This document shows positions 8,623 to 17,647 of a stretch of 64,000 nt of DNA, one piece after another. Origin of the DNA: Rhizobium sp. ICMP 5592 (GTDB lineage: Bacteria; Pseudomonadota; Alphaproteobacteria; Rhizobiales; Rhizobiaceae). The notes under the pieces are model-generated. The model ran no database searches. It saw only the letters and a program-made list of their open reading frames with translations, and was not told the origin of the DNA. The position numbers were made by a program, and so were the translations under genes. How positions within the stretch are numbered: position 1 is the stretch's first letter; the number at the start of each line of letters is the position of its first letter. The stretch spans positions 1,364,001 through 1,428,000 of the forward strand of contig NZ_QSNT01000002.1 in NCBI RefSeq assembly GCF_009498525.1, in the 5' to 3' direction.

Positions 8623-10074
8623 TCAAGCCGTACGCGAGCTCCGATAGACGGAAACACCCAGTTCTCTGATCTTTTTGCGCAGCGTATTGCGATTGAGGCC
8701 AAGCAGGTCGGCGGCCTTGATCTGATTGCCGCGCGTGGCGGTCAGCGCCGCGAGGATCAGCGGGTACTCCATTTCGGTCAGCACGCGATCATAAAGACCG
8801 GGCGGAGGCAAGTTGTCGCCGAAGCTGGAGAAATAGCTGCGCATATTCTCCTCGACGGCCTGGGCGATGGTCATGGTGCCGGTCCGCACCGGCCCCTTTT
8901 CGATCGGGCTATCGGGCACATCGGCGCGCAATTCCGAATCGATGATCTCGCGGGTGATGACATCCTGCGGATAGAGTGCCATCAGCCGGCGGATAAGGTT
9001 TTCGAGCTCGCGCACGTTGCCCGGCCATGGATAGGCCTTCATCAACTCCAGCGCTTCCTGATCGAACCGCTTGGAACCGAGCCCTTCCTTTTCGGCCTGC
9101 GTCACGAAATGACGGACGAGATCGGGAATGTCCTCGGCGCGATCGCGCAGCGGCGGCAGGCGCAGCGGCACGACGTTGAGGCGGTAATAGAGATCCTCAC
9201 GGAACAGGCCCTGATTGATCGCCTGCTTCAGATCCTTGTTGGTCGCTGCAACGATACGGACATCGGTGCGGATCGGCGTGCGGCCGCCGACCGTCGTATA
9301 TTCACCCTGCTGCAGGACGCGCAGGAGGCGCGTCTGCGCATCCATCGGCATGTCGCCGATTTCATCGAGAAACAGCGTACCGCCCTCGGCCTGCTCGAAA
9401 CGGCCGGTCGAGCGCGTCTGCGCGCCTGTGAAGGCGCCCTTCTCGTGGCCGAACAATTCCGATTCGATCAGATCGCGCGGGATGGCGGCCATGTTGATGG
9501 CAACGAAGGGGCCATTGCGGCGCTTGCCGTAATCGTGCAGCGCGCGGGCGACAAGCTCCTTGCCGGTGCCGGATTCGCCGGTGATCATCAGCGTCAGGTC
9601 GGTCTGCATCAGACGCGCCAGCACGCGGTAGATTTCCTGCATCGCGGCGGAGCGGCCGACCAGCGGCATGCCATCCTGCATGTCGTCATCGAGCTTGGCG
9701 GGCTTGCGCTTGGGCTCCGACAGAGCACGGCCGATGATGGCGATCAGTTCTGTCAGGTCGAACGGCTTCGGCAGATAGTCGTAGGCCCCCTTCTCCGAGG
9801 CCTTGATCGCCGTCATGAAGGTGTTTTGGGCGCTCATGACCAGGACAGGCAGTTCCGGCCGCGCCTTCTTGATGCGCGGCAGAAGGTCGAAGGCGTTTTC
9901 ATCCGGCATGACGACGTCGGTTACAACGAGGTCGCCTTCGCCGGCGGAAACCCAACGCCAGAGCGTCGCGGCGTTGGAGGTAATGCGGACATCGTAACCG
10001 GCACGGCTCAAAGCCTGATTAAGCACGGTACGGATGGCTGCATCGTCGTCGGCGACAAGGATCGTGGCTGTCAT
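8623..10074 (-). CDS. ntrC: Nitrogen regulation response regulator NtrC
   Basis: A 483-residue sigma-54-dependent activator. Receiver domain residues 1-120 ([10 protein letters not shown], phospho-acceptor [12 protein letters not shown] near residue 54, LPKPF), AAA+ domain about 140-380 with Walker [14 protein letters not shown], the sigma-54 contact loop GAFTGA, and [10 protein letters not shown] (Walker B). The C-terminal Fis-type HTH reads [20 protein letters not shown]. When phosphorylated by NtrB under nitrogen limitation it activates glutamine synthetase and other nitrogen genes. The start overlaps the ntrB stop by 4 bases (ATGA), so the two are translationally coupled. Confidence 0.97.
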   Translation of the reverse strand: MTATILVADDDAAIRTVLNQALSRAGYDVRITSNAATLWRWVSAGEGDLVVTDVVMPDENAFDLLPRIKKARPELPVLVMSAQNTFMTAIKASEKGAYDYLPKPFDLTELIAIIGRALSEPKRKPAKLDDDMQDGMPLVGRSAAMQEIYRVLARLMQTDLTLMITGESGTGKELVARALHDYGKRRNGPFVAINMAAIPRDLIESELFGHEKGAFTGAQTRSTGRFEQAEGGTLFLDEIGDMPMDAQTRLLRVLQQGEYTTVGGRTPIRTDVRIVAATNKDLKQAINQGLFREDLYYRLNVVPLRLPPLRDRAEDIPDLVRHFVTQAEKEGLGSKRFDQEALELMKAYPWPGNVRELENLIRRLMALYPQDVITREIIDSELRADVPDSPIEKGPVRTGTMTIAQAVEENMRSYFSSFGDNLPPPGLYDRVLTEMEYPLILAALTATRGNQIKAADLLGLNRNTLRKKIRELGVSVYRSSRTA

Positions 10075-11228
10075 CGAGTAGTCCCTGTAGAGTTCGGAAA
10101 GGGGGCGTCTTCAAGAGTGATGCCTTTGGAGGCCGGCATCAGAACCCGGAAAGTGGTGCGATGGTTCTGGCTGTCGCATTCGACGATGCCACCATGGTCA
10201 CCGATGATCTTGGCCACAAGCGCCAGGCCAAGACCGGTTCCGTTCGTCTTCGTGGTGATGAACGGATCGAAGAGGTGCGGCAGGAGATCGGTCGGTACGC
10301 CCGGGCCGTTGTCGATCACGCAGAATTCGAGCGGCAGCGAGATTTTCTCGCGCGTGCCGGCGACGGAAAGGCGGATACCCGGACGATAGGCAGTCGTCAG
10401 CATGATTTCGCCATCCGGGCGATCGCCGATGGCTTCGGCGGCATTCTTCACCAGGTTGAGAAATATCTGTACGAGCTGGTCCCTGTTGGCATAGACCGCC
10501 GGCAAGGATGGATCGTAGTTTTCGCTGAACTTGATGTTGCGTGCAAAGCCAGCCTTGGCGACGGCCTTCACATGATCGAGCACGGAATGGATGTTGACCG
10601 GGACGCGATCGATCGGGCGCTCGTCGGAAAAGACCTCCATGCGGTCGACCAGCGAAACGATACGATCGGTTTCGTCGCAGATCAGCCGCGTCAGCGCGCG
10701 ATCGTCATCCTCGACCGACTGCTCCAGCAACTGGGCAGCGCCGCGAATGCCTGAGAGCGGGTTCTTGATCTCATGCGCCAGCATCGAGGCAAGGCCGGTG
10801 ACCGAACGGGCGGCGGCGCGATGCGTCAGCTGCCGGTCGATCTTGTCGGCCATGGATCGTTCCTGGAAAACGACCACCACGGAGCCGGGATCGCTCGAGA
10901 CGGGCGCTACATAGATATCCACAAGCTTGTCCTGGCCGAGGCGCGGCGAACTCAGATCGACACGATATTCATTGACCGGCGCGCGGCGTTCGCGCACCTG
11001 ATCGATCAGCGCCAGCAACGGGCTACCGAAGGGAATGAAGGCGGAAATCTCGTAGCGCGCCAGATGCGAGGCGCTGGCGCCGAAGAAGGCCTCGGCCTCC
11101 CAATTGGCAAAGGCGATCAGGCCGGCCTCGTTGACCATGACGACCGGATTCTGGATCGCGTTGAGAACCGCCATGGCCACAGCGCCACCCGTATGCTCGG
11201 CACCGCCGGAATTGGATTTCGAGCTCAT
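10071..11228 (-). CDS. ntrB: Nitrogen regulation sensor histidine kinase NtrB
   Basis: A 385-residue soluble two-component kinase/phosphatase acting on NtrC and controlled by PII. Visible: an N-terminal PAS domain (about 20-130, [20 protein letters not shown]), the H-box [15 protein letters not shown] (about 150), the N-box [11 protein letters not shown] and the G-boxes DNGPGVP and [12 protein letters not shown]. There is no membrane segment, as expected. It overlaps dusB upstream and ntrC downstream by 4 bases each, giving a tightly coupled dusB-ntrB-ntrC unit. Confidence 0.97.
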   Translation of the reverse strand: MSSKSNSGGAEHTGGAVAMAVLNAIQNPVVMVNEAGLIAFANWEAEAFFGASASHLARYEISAFIPFGSPLLALIDQVRERRAPVNEYRVDLSSPRLGQDKLVDIYVAPVSSDPGSVVVVFQERSMADKIDRQLTHRAAARSVTGLASMLAHEIKNPLSGIRGAAQLLEQSVEDDDRALTRLICDETDRIVSLVDRMEVFSDERPIDRVPVNIHSVLDHVKAVAKAGFARNIKFSENYDPSLPAVYANRDQLVQIFLNLVKNAAEAIGDRPDGEIMLTTAYRPGIRLSVAGTREKISLPLEFCVIDNGPGVPTDLLPHLFDPFITTKTNGTGLGLALVAKIIGDHGGIVECDSQNHRTTFRVLMPASKGITLEDAPFPNSTGTTR

Positions 11229-12253
11229 GCGGCCTCCTGGAGGCTTCGGGCGAGATCGGACCCGGCCTGTAGCGCCGCATGCAACAAGGCGGCCGCCTCT
11301 TGGCTGTCTTTCGAAGTCATGATTCTTGCCTTTTCAGCGCCGATGATGGTGGGAGCGTAGCGGTCCAGATACCAGCCGAGATGTTTGCGGGCATGACGAA
11401 TGCCAACGGCCTCGCCATAGAAATCCAGCATCATCCGGTAATGTTCGAGAGCGATGTCGGCGATCTCGCCGCGATCGGGCGCGCGGTGACCGGCAAGCAC
11501 GCCCGCATGCCAGGGCCGCCCCTGACAGCCGCGCCCGACCATGACGGCGTCAGCGCCGGACCGGCGAAGTATCTCGCTCGCGTCTTCCGGCGTATCGACA
11601 TCGCCATTGGCAACGAGCGGGATGGAAACGACATCACGTACGGCACGGATCGCATCCCAATCCGCCCTGCCCTCGTAAAACTGCATGCGGGTGCGGCCGT
11701 GGATGGTCACTAGCTGGATGCCGGCCTCTTCAGCGCGGCGGGCGATATGCGGCGCATTGATGGAATTTTCGTCCCAGCCGAGGCGCATCTTCAGCGTCAC
11801 GGGGACATCGACCGCTTTGACGGTCGCCTCGATCAGGCCCAGCGCGTGGTCCGGATCGCGCATCAGGGCCGAGCCGGAATAGCCGCCGATCACCTTCTTG
11901 GCGGGACACCCCATATTGATGTCGATGATATCGGCGCCGTTATCGGCGGCGATCTTCGCTGCCTCCGCCATCCAATGCGCCTCGCGTCCGGCCAGCTGCA
12001 CCATATGCGGCTTCAGCCCGGCACTCTTCAGACGCGCCCAGGATTCAGCCGTGTCCTGCACCAGCTCGCGGCTTGCGACCATCTCGGTCACGACAAGGCC
12101 GGCCCCATAGCGCAGAGCCAATTGCCGGAACGGCAAATCGGTAACGCCCGACATCGGCGCGAGGATCACGCGATTACGGATGGGCACCGGGCCAATGGAA
12201 AACGGGGCTGCAAGCTCGGACGGAAGCAAATGATTATCTTTCAGGCACACCAT
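11225..12253 (-). CDS. dusB: tRNA-dihydrouridine synthase (NifR3/DusB)
   Basis: A 342-residue FMN-dependent TIM-barrel enzyme that reduces uridines in tRNA D-loops. Recognised by [20 protein letters not shown] near the N-terminus, the active-site cysteine segment [20 protein letters not shown], the RNA/FMN-binding [16 protein letters not shown], and [12 protein letters not shown]. In rhizobia the gene before ntrB was called nifR3. The exact start is uncertain: the ATG at 12253 has no good ribosome-binding site, and a GTG directly follows it. The 222-base gap upstream, which contains a palindromic repeat, should hold the promoter of the ntr operon. Confidence 0.94.
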   Translation of the reverse strand: MVCLKDNHLLPSELAAPFSIGPVPIRNRVILAPMSGVTDLPFRQLALRYGAGLVVTEMVASRELVQDTAESWARLKSAGLKPHMVQLAGREAHWMAEAAKIAADNGADIIDINMGCPAKKVIGGYSGSALMRDPDHALGLIEATVKAVDVPVTLKMRLGWDENSINAPHIARRAEEAGIQLVTIHGRTRMQFYEGRADWDAIRAVRDVVSIPLVANGDVDTPEDASEILRRSGADAVMVGRGCQGRPWHAGVLAGHRAPDRGEIADIALEHYRMMLDFYGEAVGIRHARKHLGWYLDRYAPTIIGAEKARIMTSKDSQEAAALLHAALQAGSDLARSLQEAA

Positions 12254-12396
12254 GCATCTGCACTATTTTTAGACAGTCTTGAGAGGCTTGCCAAGAGGTT
12301 TCGGAGAATGCCGATATTTTTTGGGCAAATGCTGGAAAATACCCATTCGAGGCGATAGACCCTGCTGTAGTAAGATCCTGCTTTGGCGATCTTCTT

Positions 12397-12446
12397 AGCA
12401 TGATCTTGTCCAGAAAACCGCTTCGCACTTTTTTGGGGATCATGCT
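12397..12446. repeat. RIME-type palindromic intergenic repeat, copy A
   Basis: A 50-base element bounded by the perfect 9-bp inverted ends AGCATGATC and GATCATGCT, with the internal core AAAACCGCTTCGCACTTTT. The same core and ends recur at 17281-17327, and in reverse orientation in degenerate form at 24099-24161. This matches the type of short mosaic palindromes described between genes of rhizobia (RIME). It lies between dusB and ispDF. Confidence 0.8.
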
Positions 12447-12475
12447 GGAGCGGAGCCTTTCATCCCCGGGGGTTT

Positions 12476-13696
12476 ATGACGCAAATGCACTCAACGCAAC
12501 CGATGTCGATCGGAATCGTGATCGTTGCTGCCGGGCGCGGTGAGCGGGCGGGATCGCCCGAGGAAGGCCCGAAGCAGTATCGCGCGATCGGCGGCAGGCC
12601 GGTTATTGCGCATACGCTTGAAAAATTCGTGACATGGCAGCAGACGGCGAAGATCGTGATCGTCATTCACCGCGACGACGAAAAATTGCTGCGCTCGGCG
12701 CTGGAGACGATTGCCGATTCGTCCGGCGTCGAGATCGCATTCGGCGGCGCCACGCGCCAGCAATCGGTGCTCGCGGGGCTGCGGCAGCTGGAAAAGACTG
12801 GCGTCACCCATGTCATGATCCACGACGCCGTGCGCCCCTTCTTCGATCACGACCTGCTCGATCGCGTCGCCGCAGCACTGTCCGCCGGAGCACCTGCCGT
12901 CCTGCCGGCCATGCCGGTGACGGATACGCTGAAGCGGGCAGGCACGGATGCGCTGGTGACGGAAACCGTGCCGCGCGCCGGGCTCTATGCCGCGCAGACG
13001 CCGCAATCCTTCCGGCTGGCCGATATTCTGGCCGCGCATGAAAAAGCGGCTGCCAGCAGCAAGACGGATTTCACCGACGATGCGGCGATTGCCGAATGGG
13101 CCGGACTGCCGGTCACGGTCGTTGCCGGCAGCGCGGACAATGTCAAACTGACGATCAAGAGGGATATCGCCATGGCCGATGAAAAGCTTTCCGCCGGCCT
13201 GCTGCCGGATGTGCGTACCGGCAACGGCTATGATGTCCACCAGCTCGAACCGGGTGACGGCGTGACGCTCTGCGGCGTCTTTATTCCGCACGACCAGACG
13301 CTGAAGGGCCATTCCGATGCCGACGTCGCCCTCCATGCGCTGACCGATGCGCTGCTTGCGACCTGCGGCGCCGGCGATATCGGCGATCATTTCCCGCCTT
13401 CCGATCCGCAATGGAAGGGTGCTCCGTCGCGCATCTTCATCGAGCATGCCGCGAAGATCGTCCGCGATCACGGCGGCACGATCATGAATGCCGATGTCTC
13501 GCTGATCGCCGAAGCGCCGAAGGTCGGCCCGCACCGCGAGGCCATGCGCGCCAAGCTCTCGGAATTTCTAGGGATCAGCCTTGAGCGCTGCTCGGTGAAG
13601 GCCACCACCAATGAAAAGATCGGCTTCGTCGGCCGCCGCGAGGGCATAGCAGCCATCGCCACGGCAACGGTCGTCTATCGCGGCGGTAGACCATGA
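12476..13696 (+). CDS. ispDF: Bifunctional IspD/IspF (MEP isoprenoid pathway)
   Basis: A 406-residue fusion. The N-terminal half (about 10-235) is 2-C-methyl-D-erythritol 4-phosphate cytidylyltransferase: [23 protein letters not shown] and HDAVRPFF are its nucleotide-binding segments. The C-terminal half (about 245-400) is MECDP synthase: [14 protein letters not shown] and [19 protein letters not shown] (zinc ligands), then [17 protein letters not shown]. It thus catalyses two non-consecutive steps of isoprenoid precursor synthesis. The fusion is common in alphaproteobacteria. The assigned ATG follows GGGGGTTT. Its end overlaps the next gene by 4 bases. Confidence 0.96.
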   Translation: MTQMHSTQPMSIGIVIVAAGRGERAGSPEEGPKQYRAIGGRPVIAHTLEKFVTWQQTAKIVIVIHRDDEKLLRSALETIADSSGVEIAFGGATRQQSVLAGLRQLEKTGVTHVMIHDAVRPFFDHDLLDRVAAALSAGAPAVLPAMPVTDTLKRAGTDALVTETVPRAGLYAAQTPQSFRLADILAAHEKAAASSKTDFTDDAAIAEWAGLPVTVVAGSADNVKLTIKRDIAMADEKLSAGLLPDVRTGNGYDVHQLEPGDGVTLCGVFIPHDQTLKGHSDADVALHALTDALLATCGAGDIGDHFPPSDPQWKGAPSRIFIEHAAKIVRDHGGTIMNADVSLIAEAPKVGPHREAMRAKLSEFLGISLERCSVKATTNEKIGFVGRREGIAAIATATVVYRGGRP

Positions 13697-14193
13697 GCCA
13701 TTTCCCGGATGAGCTTCTGACGCTTGCGCGCGGCATCATCAGTGATTTCGCTGCCAAGGGCCGGATGATCGCCACGGCGGAATCCTGCACCGGTGGGCTG
13801 ATTGCCGGCGCGCTGACCGAGATTCCGGGCTCCTCCGCCGTCGTCGATCGCGGCTTCGTCACCTATACGAATACGGCGAAGATGGAGATGCTCGGCGTTC
13901 AGGAACAGACGCTTGTGCAATTCGGCGCCGTATCGAAGGAGACCGCTCTGCAGATGGTGCATGGCGCCCTCTTCCGTTCAAATGCCGACTTTGCCGTCGC
14001 AGTGACCGGCATCGCCGGGCCGGGCGGCGGATCGGCGGAAAAGCCGGTCGGCCTGGTCCACCTCGCCGCCAAGGCGCGAGCGGGTGGCCTCATCCATCGC
14101 GAGATGCGTTACGGTGATATTGGCCGCGACAAGGTCCGCCTCGCCACGGTGCGGACAGCGCTGGAAATGCTGATCGCGCTGGATCAGGCGTAA
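13693..14193 (+). CDS. CinA-type nicotinamide-nucleotide amidohydrolase (PncC)
   Basis: A 166-residue protein equal to the C-terminal amidase domain of CinA/PncC, which deamidates nicotinamide mononucleotide in pyridine nucleotide recycling. Signature segments are [21 protein letters not shown], shortened here to its core AESCTGG, then [11 protein letters not shown] and [19 protein letters not shown]. The N-terminal molybdopterin-binding domain of full CinA is absent, as in E. coli PncC. The ATG overlaps the ispDF stop by 4 bases. Its 3' end overlaps the convergent COQ10-like gene by 10 bases. Confidence 0.9.
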   Translation: MSHFPDELLTLARGIISDFAAKGRMIATAESCTGGLIAGALTEIPGSSAVVDRGFVTYTNTAKMEMLGVQEQTLVQFGAVSKETALQMVHGALFRSNADFAVAVTGIAGPGGGSAEKPVGLVHLAAKARAGGLIHREMRYGDIGRDKVRLATVRTALEMLIALDQA

Positions 14194-14627
14194 ATCTTGC
14201 CGGCACGCGTTTCGAAGGCGTCCGTGAACATGCGGAACGCACGGTCGAACATCGAACCCATCAGCGCGCCGAGAATACGGCTCTTGAACTCATAGTCGAT
14301 GAAGAAATCGATGACGCTGCCGTTTTCGGCCGGCTGGAAGCGCCAGCGATTGTCGAGATATTTGAACGGCCCGTCGATATATTTCACGTCGATCGCCCGC
14401 TCCGCCTTGTTGAGCAGCACCTGCGTCGTAAAGGTCTCGCGGATCGCCTTGTAGCCGACGGTCATGTCGGCCACCAGCAGGACCTTGCCGTCACGCTCCT
14501 TGCGATTGCGGATCACCAGCGCCTCGCAGAGCGGCAGGAATTCCGGATAGCGCTCGACATCGGCGACGAGGTCGAACATCTGGTTAGGCGTGTGCGGGAC
14601 GGGGCGGTGCGTTTCAAACTGTGGCAT
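14184..14627 (-). CDS. COQ10/RatA-type START-domain protein
   Basis: A 147-residue SRPBCC/START-like protein. It carries the typical opening MPQFETHRPVPHTPNQMFDLV, followed by ERYPEFLPLCEALVI and a C-terminal VIDFFIDYEFKSRILGALMG (first 20 residues of that region). Homologues include mitochondrial COQ10, which binds ubiquinone, and E. coli RatA; the bacterial role is not settled. I start at the ATG at 14627; a TTG at 14636 is also possible and the ribosome-binding site is poor for both. It lies directly downstream of two kinase-like genes and lipA on the same strand. Confidence 0.87.
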   Translation of the reverse strand: MPQFETHRPVPHTPNQMFDLVADVERYPEFLPLCEALVIRNRKERDGKVLLVADMTVGYKAIRETFTTQVLLNKAERAIDVKYIDGPFKYLDNRWRFQPAENGSVIDFFIDYEFKSRILGALMGSMFDRAFRMFTDAFETRAGKIYA

Positions 14628-14636
14628 GAGCCGCAA

Positions 14637-15203
14637 TTAAGCAGGACGGCCCAGAAGATCAAGCAGCTGACGCATTTCGCTGCGGGATTTTAGCTGGAAA
14701 ACAGGGACATGGGGGCCATGCTGTGCGAGGCCTGCCAGTACTTTGGGTGCAAACTTGCGTTCCCAATCCCAGATATAGCGCAAGAATTCCCCATCGAGGC
14801 GCTCGCGGCAACCCGGAGCCATGTCCGGGCGAGACCGCCCCAACCACCGTACTGCTCTCGACAGAGCGCCCCACATGCACAACCAGCGCGGCATACGCAC
14901 CCAAAGAACAAGCTCTGTGCGCGGCAATCTCAGATCAAAGCTTGATGGCGCTGTTCCATCGATCAGCCAGCGCTCTTCGGCAACCTTTGCCGCGATCAGA
15001 GCACGTTCCTCCGCCTTGTCTCTCTTGACCCAACCCGGCAGCCAGAAAAACTCACGATCCATCGAGACGTAAGGCAGATTCGTGCGTGCGCAGATCTTCC
15101 GCGAAAGGGTCGTCTTTCCACCGCCTGAGCAGCCCATGACAAGAACACGATCGGTAGCCTTAAGGCGGATGACCGCTTCGTCTATGCTATTCAATTCCTT
15201 CAC
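14637..15203 (-). CDS. P-loop adenylate kinase-like (FlaR-type) protein, paralogue 1
   Basis: A 188-residue P-loop NTPase related to the FlaR/adenylate kinase-like proteins. Walker A is VMGCSGGGKTTLSRK (about residues 22-36); further family landmarks are PYVSMDREFFWLPGW, EERWLIDG and DLRLPRTELVLWVRMPRW. No substrate is known to me. The start is GTG at 15203 with GGGAG seven bases upstream; no ATG fits. It ends directly before the COQ10-like gene. A close paralogue lies immediately upstream (15255-15839), separated by 51 bases, so this is a tandem duplication. Confidence 0.8.
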   Translation of the reverse strand: MKELNSIDEAVIRLKATDRVLVMGCSGGGKTTLSRKICARTNLPYVSMDREFFWLPGWVKRDKAEERALIAAKVAEERWLIDGTAPSSFDLRLPRTELVLWVRMPRWLCMWGALSRAVRWLGRSRPDMAPGCRERLDGEFLRYIWDWERKFAPKVLAGLAQHGPHVPVFQLKSRSEMRQLLDLLGRPA

Positions 15204-15254
15204 ATTTCATCTCCCAAAACCAGCTGATTGCATCGCTGTGAAGTCCGGCTTTAG

Positions 15255-15839
15255 TCAGTCGAAAATGTCAAGCAGCGCATGCATCTGCCGACGGCTCGTC
15301 AATTGAAGAACCGGGATGTCCGGGCCGTGCTCGGCAAGACCGGCGATAATCCGCGGCGAATAGACTTGCTCGAACGTCCATATGAAACGCAGAAATTGCC
15401 ACTCGATCTTTTCGGGGCAGCCTGGCGCCATTTCCGGGCGCGTCCGCCCTATCCATTTGAACCATCTGGACACGGCCCCCCATAGGCAGAGCAGCCGCGG
15501 CATACGCACCCAGATAACGAGATCCGTCCGCGGCAGGCGTAGGTCGAACGTCGTGGTATTCGTACCATCCATGATCCAACGCTCTTCCTGGGCTTTTTCC
15601 ACGATGATGCGTTTCCGCTCGATCTCGTCGCGCTCGGCCCAGCCTGGAAGCCAGCGGACATCTCTATCGAGCGAGACATAGACGAGGCCGAACCGCTCGC
15701 CGATCTTCTGCGACAAGGTCGACTTGCCGCCGCCTGAGCAGCCGATGACGAGGATGCGCTCGGCGCTCTTGAGGATGGATGCCGCTGTCTCGATGTCGAC
15801 GACATAGGGGGGCGCTTGCGGCGCGACGGTCTGCTCCAC
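15255..15839 (-). CDS. P-loop adenylate kinase-like (FlaR-type) protein, paralogue 2
   Basis: A 194-residue paralogue of the downstream gene, identical at about half of the aligned positions. Walker A is VIGCSGGGKSTLSQK; the landmarks VYVSLDRDVRWLPGW, EERWIMDG, DLRLPRTDLVIWVRMPR and RPEMAPGC are shared. I chose the GTG at 15839 because GGAG lies seven bases before it and this aligns with the paralogue's N-terminus; an ATG at 15854 lacks a ribosome-binding site, and the longer open frame up to 16049 runs through the lipA terminator. It lies downstream of that terminator, so it probably has its own promoter. Confidence 0.78.
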   Translation of the reverse strand: MEQTVAPQAPPYVVDIETAASILKSAERILVIGCSGGGKSTLSQKIGERFGLVYVSLDRDVRWLPGWAERDEIERKRIIVEKAQEERWIMDGTNTTTFDLRLPRTDLVIWVRMPRLLCLWGAVSRWFKWIGRTRPEMAPGCPEKIEWQFLRFIWTFEQVYSPRIIAGLAEHGPDIPVLQLTSRRQMHALLDIFD

Positions 15840-15935
15840 GGTCCAACTCCACATTGAAAATTGACGAACGCCAATACCGGCAACAAACGACGGGACGCGT
15901 GCTCTAAACCGCATAGATGATGATCTGATGACGGC

Positions 15936-15968
15936 ACAAACAAAAACCGCGGCAAGATCGCCGCGGTT
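15936..15968 (-). terminator. Intrinsic terminator after lipA
   Basis: A perfect 9-bp stem (AACCGCGGC / GCCGCGGTT, loop AAGATC). On the reverse strand it is followed by TTTTTGTTTGT. It lies 28 bases past the lipA stop codon. Confidence 0.85.
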
Positions 15969-15996
15969 CGTTGAAAAGGCAAGAGCTTGTGAAAGC

Positions 15997-16968
15997 TTAC
16001 TCGGCGGCGAGCAGAACCTTCTTCTCGCGTGCCGCCCGCAGCCGCGCAAAATCGTCGCCGGCGTGGTGGGACGAGCGTGTCAGCGGGCTGGAGGCAACCA
16101 TCAGGAAGCCCTTGGTGTAGGCAACCGTCTCATAGGACTTGAACTCCTCAGGGGTGACGAAGCTCATGACCTGGTGATGCTTGCGGGTCGGCTGCAGATA
16201 CTGGCCGATGGTGAGGAAGTCGACGTCGGCTGTGCGAAGGTCGTCCATCAGCTGCAGCACTTCGTTGCGCTCTTCGCCAAGGCCGACCATGATGCCGGAC
16301 TTGGTGAACATGGTCGGATCGAGTTCCTTCACCCGCTGCAAAAGCCGGACCGAGTGGAAGTAACGCGCACCGGGACGTACCGTCAGGTAATTGCCTGGCA
16401 CCGTTTCCATATTATGATTGAACACATCGGGCTTGGCGGCCACGACGCGCTCCAGCGCGCCGGGCTTCTTCAGGAAGTCGGGCGTCAGGATTTCGATCGT
16501 GGTTGCCGGCGAAGCGGCGCGGATCGCCCAGATCACCTTTTCGAAGTGTTCGGCACCGCCGTCGGCCAGGTCGTCACGGTCAACGGAGGTGATGACGACG
16601 TGGCTGAGGCCCATTTCCTTGACGGCCTTGGCGATGTTTTCAGGCTCGGCCATGTCGAGCGCATTCGGCTTGCCGGTCGCGACATTGCAGAAGGCGCAGG
16701 CGCGAGTACAGATCTCGCCCATGATCATGAAGGTGGCGTGCTTCTTCTCCCAGCACTCGCCGATATTCGGGCAGCCAGCCTCCTCGCAGACCGTGACGAG
16801 CTTGTGCTCCTTCACGATCGAGCGCGTTTCGGCATAGCCCTTCGATGTCGGCGCCTTGACGCGGATCCAGTCAGGCTTACGCAGAACTTCCGTGTCCGGC
16901 CGATGGGCCTTTTCCGGATGCCTTACGCGCTTTGCGTCTGGATTGATCCTGTCGAGAATCGTGACCAT
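15997..16968 (-). CDS. lipA: Lipoyl synthase
   Basis: A 323-residue radical-SAM enzyme that inserts two sulfurs into octanoyl-protein to make lipoyl cofactor. Both cluster motifs are visible: the auxiliary cluster cysteines in [12 protein letters not shown] and the radical-[13 protein letters not shown] (C-x3-C-x2-C). Also visible are the [10 protein letters not shown] opening region, [16 protein letters not shown], and the C-terminal [12 protein letters not shown] with the conserved RSS. Start at the ATG at 16968, which gives the usual N-terminus; a 12-residue longer frame exists. Its products are needed by PdhC, PdhB and LpdA partners encoded upstream in the same block. Confidence 0.96.
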   Translation of the reverse strand: MVTILDRINPDAKRVRHPEKAHRPDTEVLRKPDWIRVKAPTSKGYAETRSIVKEHKLVTVCEEAGCPNIGECWEKKHATFMIMGEICTRACAFCNVATGKPNALDMAEPENIAKAVKEMGLSHVVITSVDRDDLADGGAEHFEKVIWAIRAASPATTIEILTPDFLKKPGALERVVAAKPDVFNHNMETVPGNYLTVRPGARYFHSVRLLQRVKELDPTMFTKSGIMVGLGEERNEVLQLMDDLRTADVDFLTIGQYLQPTRKHHQVMSFVTPEEFKSYETVAYTKGFLMVASSPLTRSSHHAGDDFARLRAAREKKVLLAAE

Positions 16969-17004
16969 GAAACGTCTACTTTCCGCCGCTTGTCCGCGGC
17001 CCAT

Positions 17005-17256
17005 TCATCGCCGGGCGAATTTGGCGAGAAATATCAGAATGCATGCACCAATGAAACCGGTGACGAAAAAACCAAACCTTCCACCGGGCACGCTGATATG
17101 CAGCCCCGCGAGAATGGCAGCCGCGACCACCGAGCCGGCAATGCCGAGGACGATGTTGAGAATGACGCCGTAGCGCACCTCCATCAGCTTGCCCGCGAGC
17201 CAACCCGCAAGACCACCGATGATGACCAGACCCAACCAGCCGATACCTTCCATCAC
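17005..17256 (-). CDS. GlsB/YeaQ/YmgE-family small membrane protein 1
   Basis: An 83-residue very hydrophobic protein with three predicted membrane segments (WLGLVIIGGLAGWLAG, ILNIVLGIAGSVVAAAILAG, FFVTGFIGACILIFLA) and glycine zipper-like spacing. This fits the transglycosylase-associated/GlsB family, linked to general stress; no enzymatic function is shown. A second ATG immediately follows the first. It lies 36 bases upstream of lipA. A paralogue follows upstream at 17328-17585, with a RIME-type repeat between them. Confidence 0.8.
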   Translation of the reverse strand: MMEGIGWLGLVIIGGLAGWLAGKLMEVRYGVILNIVLGIAGSVVAAAILAGLHISVPGGRFGFFVTGFIGACILIFLAKFARR

Positions 17257-17280
17257 ACCCTCGCGCCAAGCGTTTCTTGA

Positions 17281-17327
17281 AGCGTGATCTTGTCAGAAAA
17301 CCGCTTCGCACTTTTCCGGATCATGCT
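17281..17327. repeat. RIME-type palindromic intergenic repeat, copy B
   Basis: A 47-base element in the same orientation as copy A at 12397-12446, with the shared core AAAACCGCTTCGCACTTTTC. The ends are AGCGTGATC and GATCATGCT, with one mismatch between the arms. It fills almost the whole gap between two paralogous membrane-protein genes and abuts the stop codon of the upstream one. Confidence 0.8.
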
Positions 17328-17585
17328 CTAGGCGATCAACCTCGCCAAAAGCACCACGACTATCGCGCCCACCGTCGCGTGAATGATCTCGACCACCAGC
17401 GGGCTCTCAATTCCCAGCGAGATCCCGAACCAATTGAACAGGAACCCGCCAACGAAAGCGCCGATCACGCCGCTGACCAGACAACCGATCAAACCGCCGC
17501 CACCGCCAACGATCAGGCTGGCGAGAAACCCCGCCACCAGACCGATCAGAAGAAAGACGGCCCAACCTTCCGCAGTGATAGACAT
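17328..17585 (-). CDS. GlsB/YeaQ/YmgE-family small membrane protein 2
   Basis: An 85-residue hydrophobic protein with three likely membrane segments (VFLLIGLVAGFLASLIV, LIGCLVSGVIGAFVGGFL, IIHATVGAIVVVLLARL) and the GGGGG loop typical of the family. The stop codon (TAG, 17328-17330) directly abuts the RIME-type repeat. The start follows AAAGGAAATCATC, a good ribosome-binding site. It lies downstream of lpdA's neighbour block but is separated from lpdA by 62 bases. Confidence 0.8.
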   Translation of the reverse strand: MSITAEGWAVFLLIGLVAGFLASLIVGGGGGLIGCLVSGVIGAFVGGFLFNWFGISLGIESPLVVEIIHATVGAIVVVLLARLIA

Positions 17586-17647
17586 GATGATTTCCTTTGC
17601 TATTTTCCACCCTCACCATAGAGGATAGAGAACCTGCAAGGAAATTA

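Noticed and set aside
15840..16049. N-terminal extension of the upstream P-loop kinase-like gene to 16049
   Set aside because: It would run through the lipA terminator and into the lipA 3' end. The GTG at 15839 has a proper Shine-Dalgarno and aligns with the paralogue.
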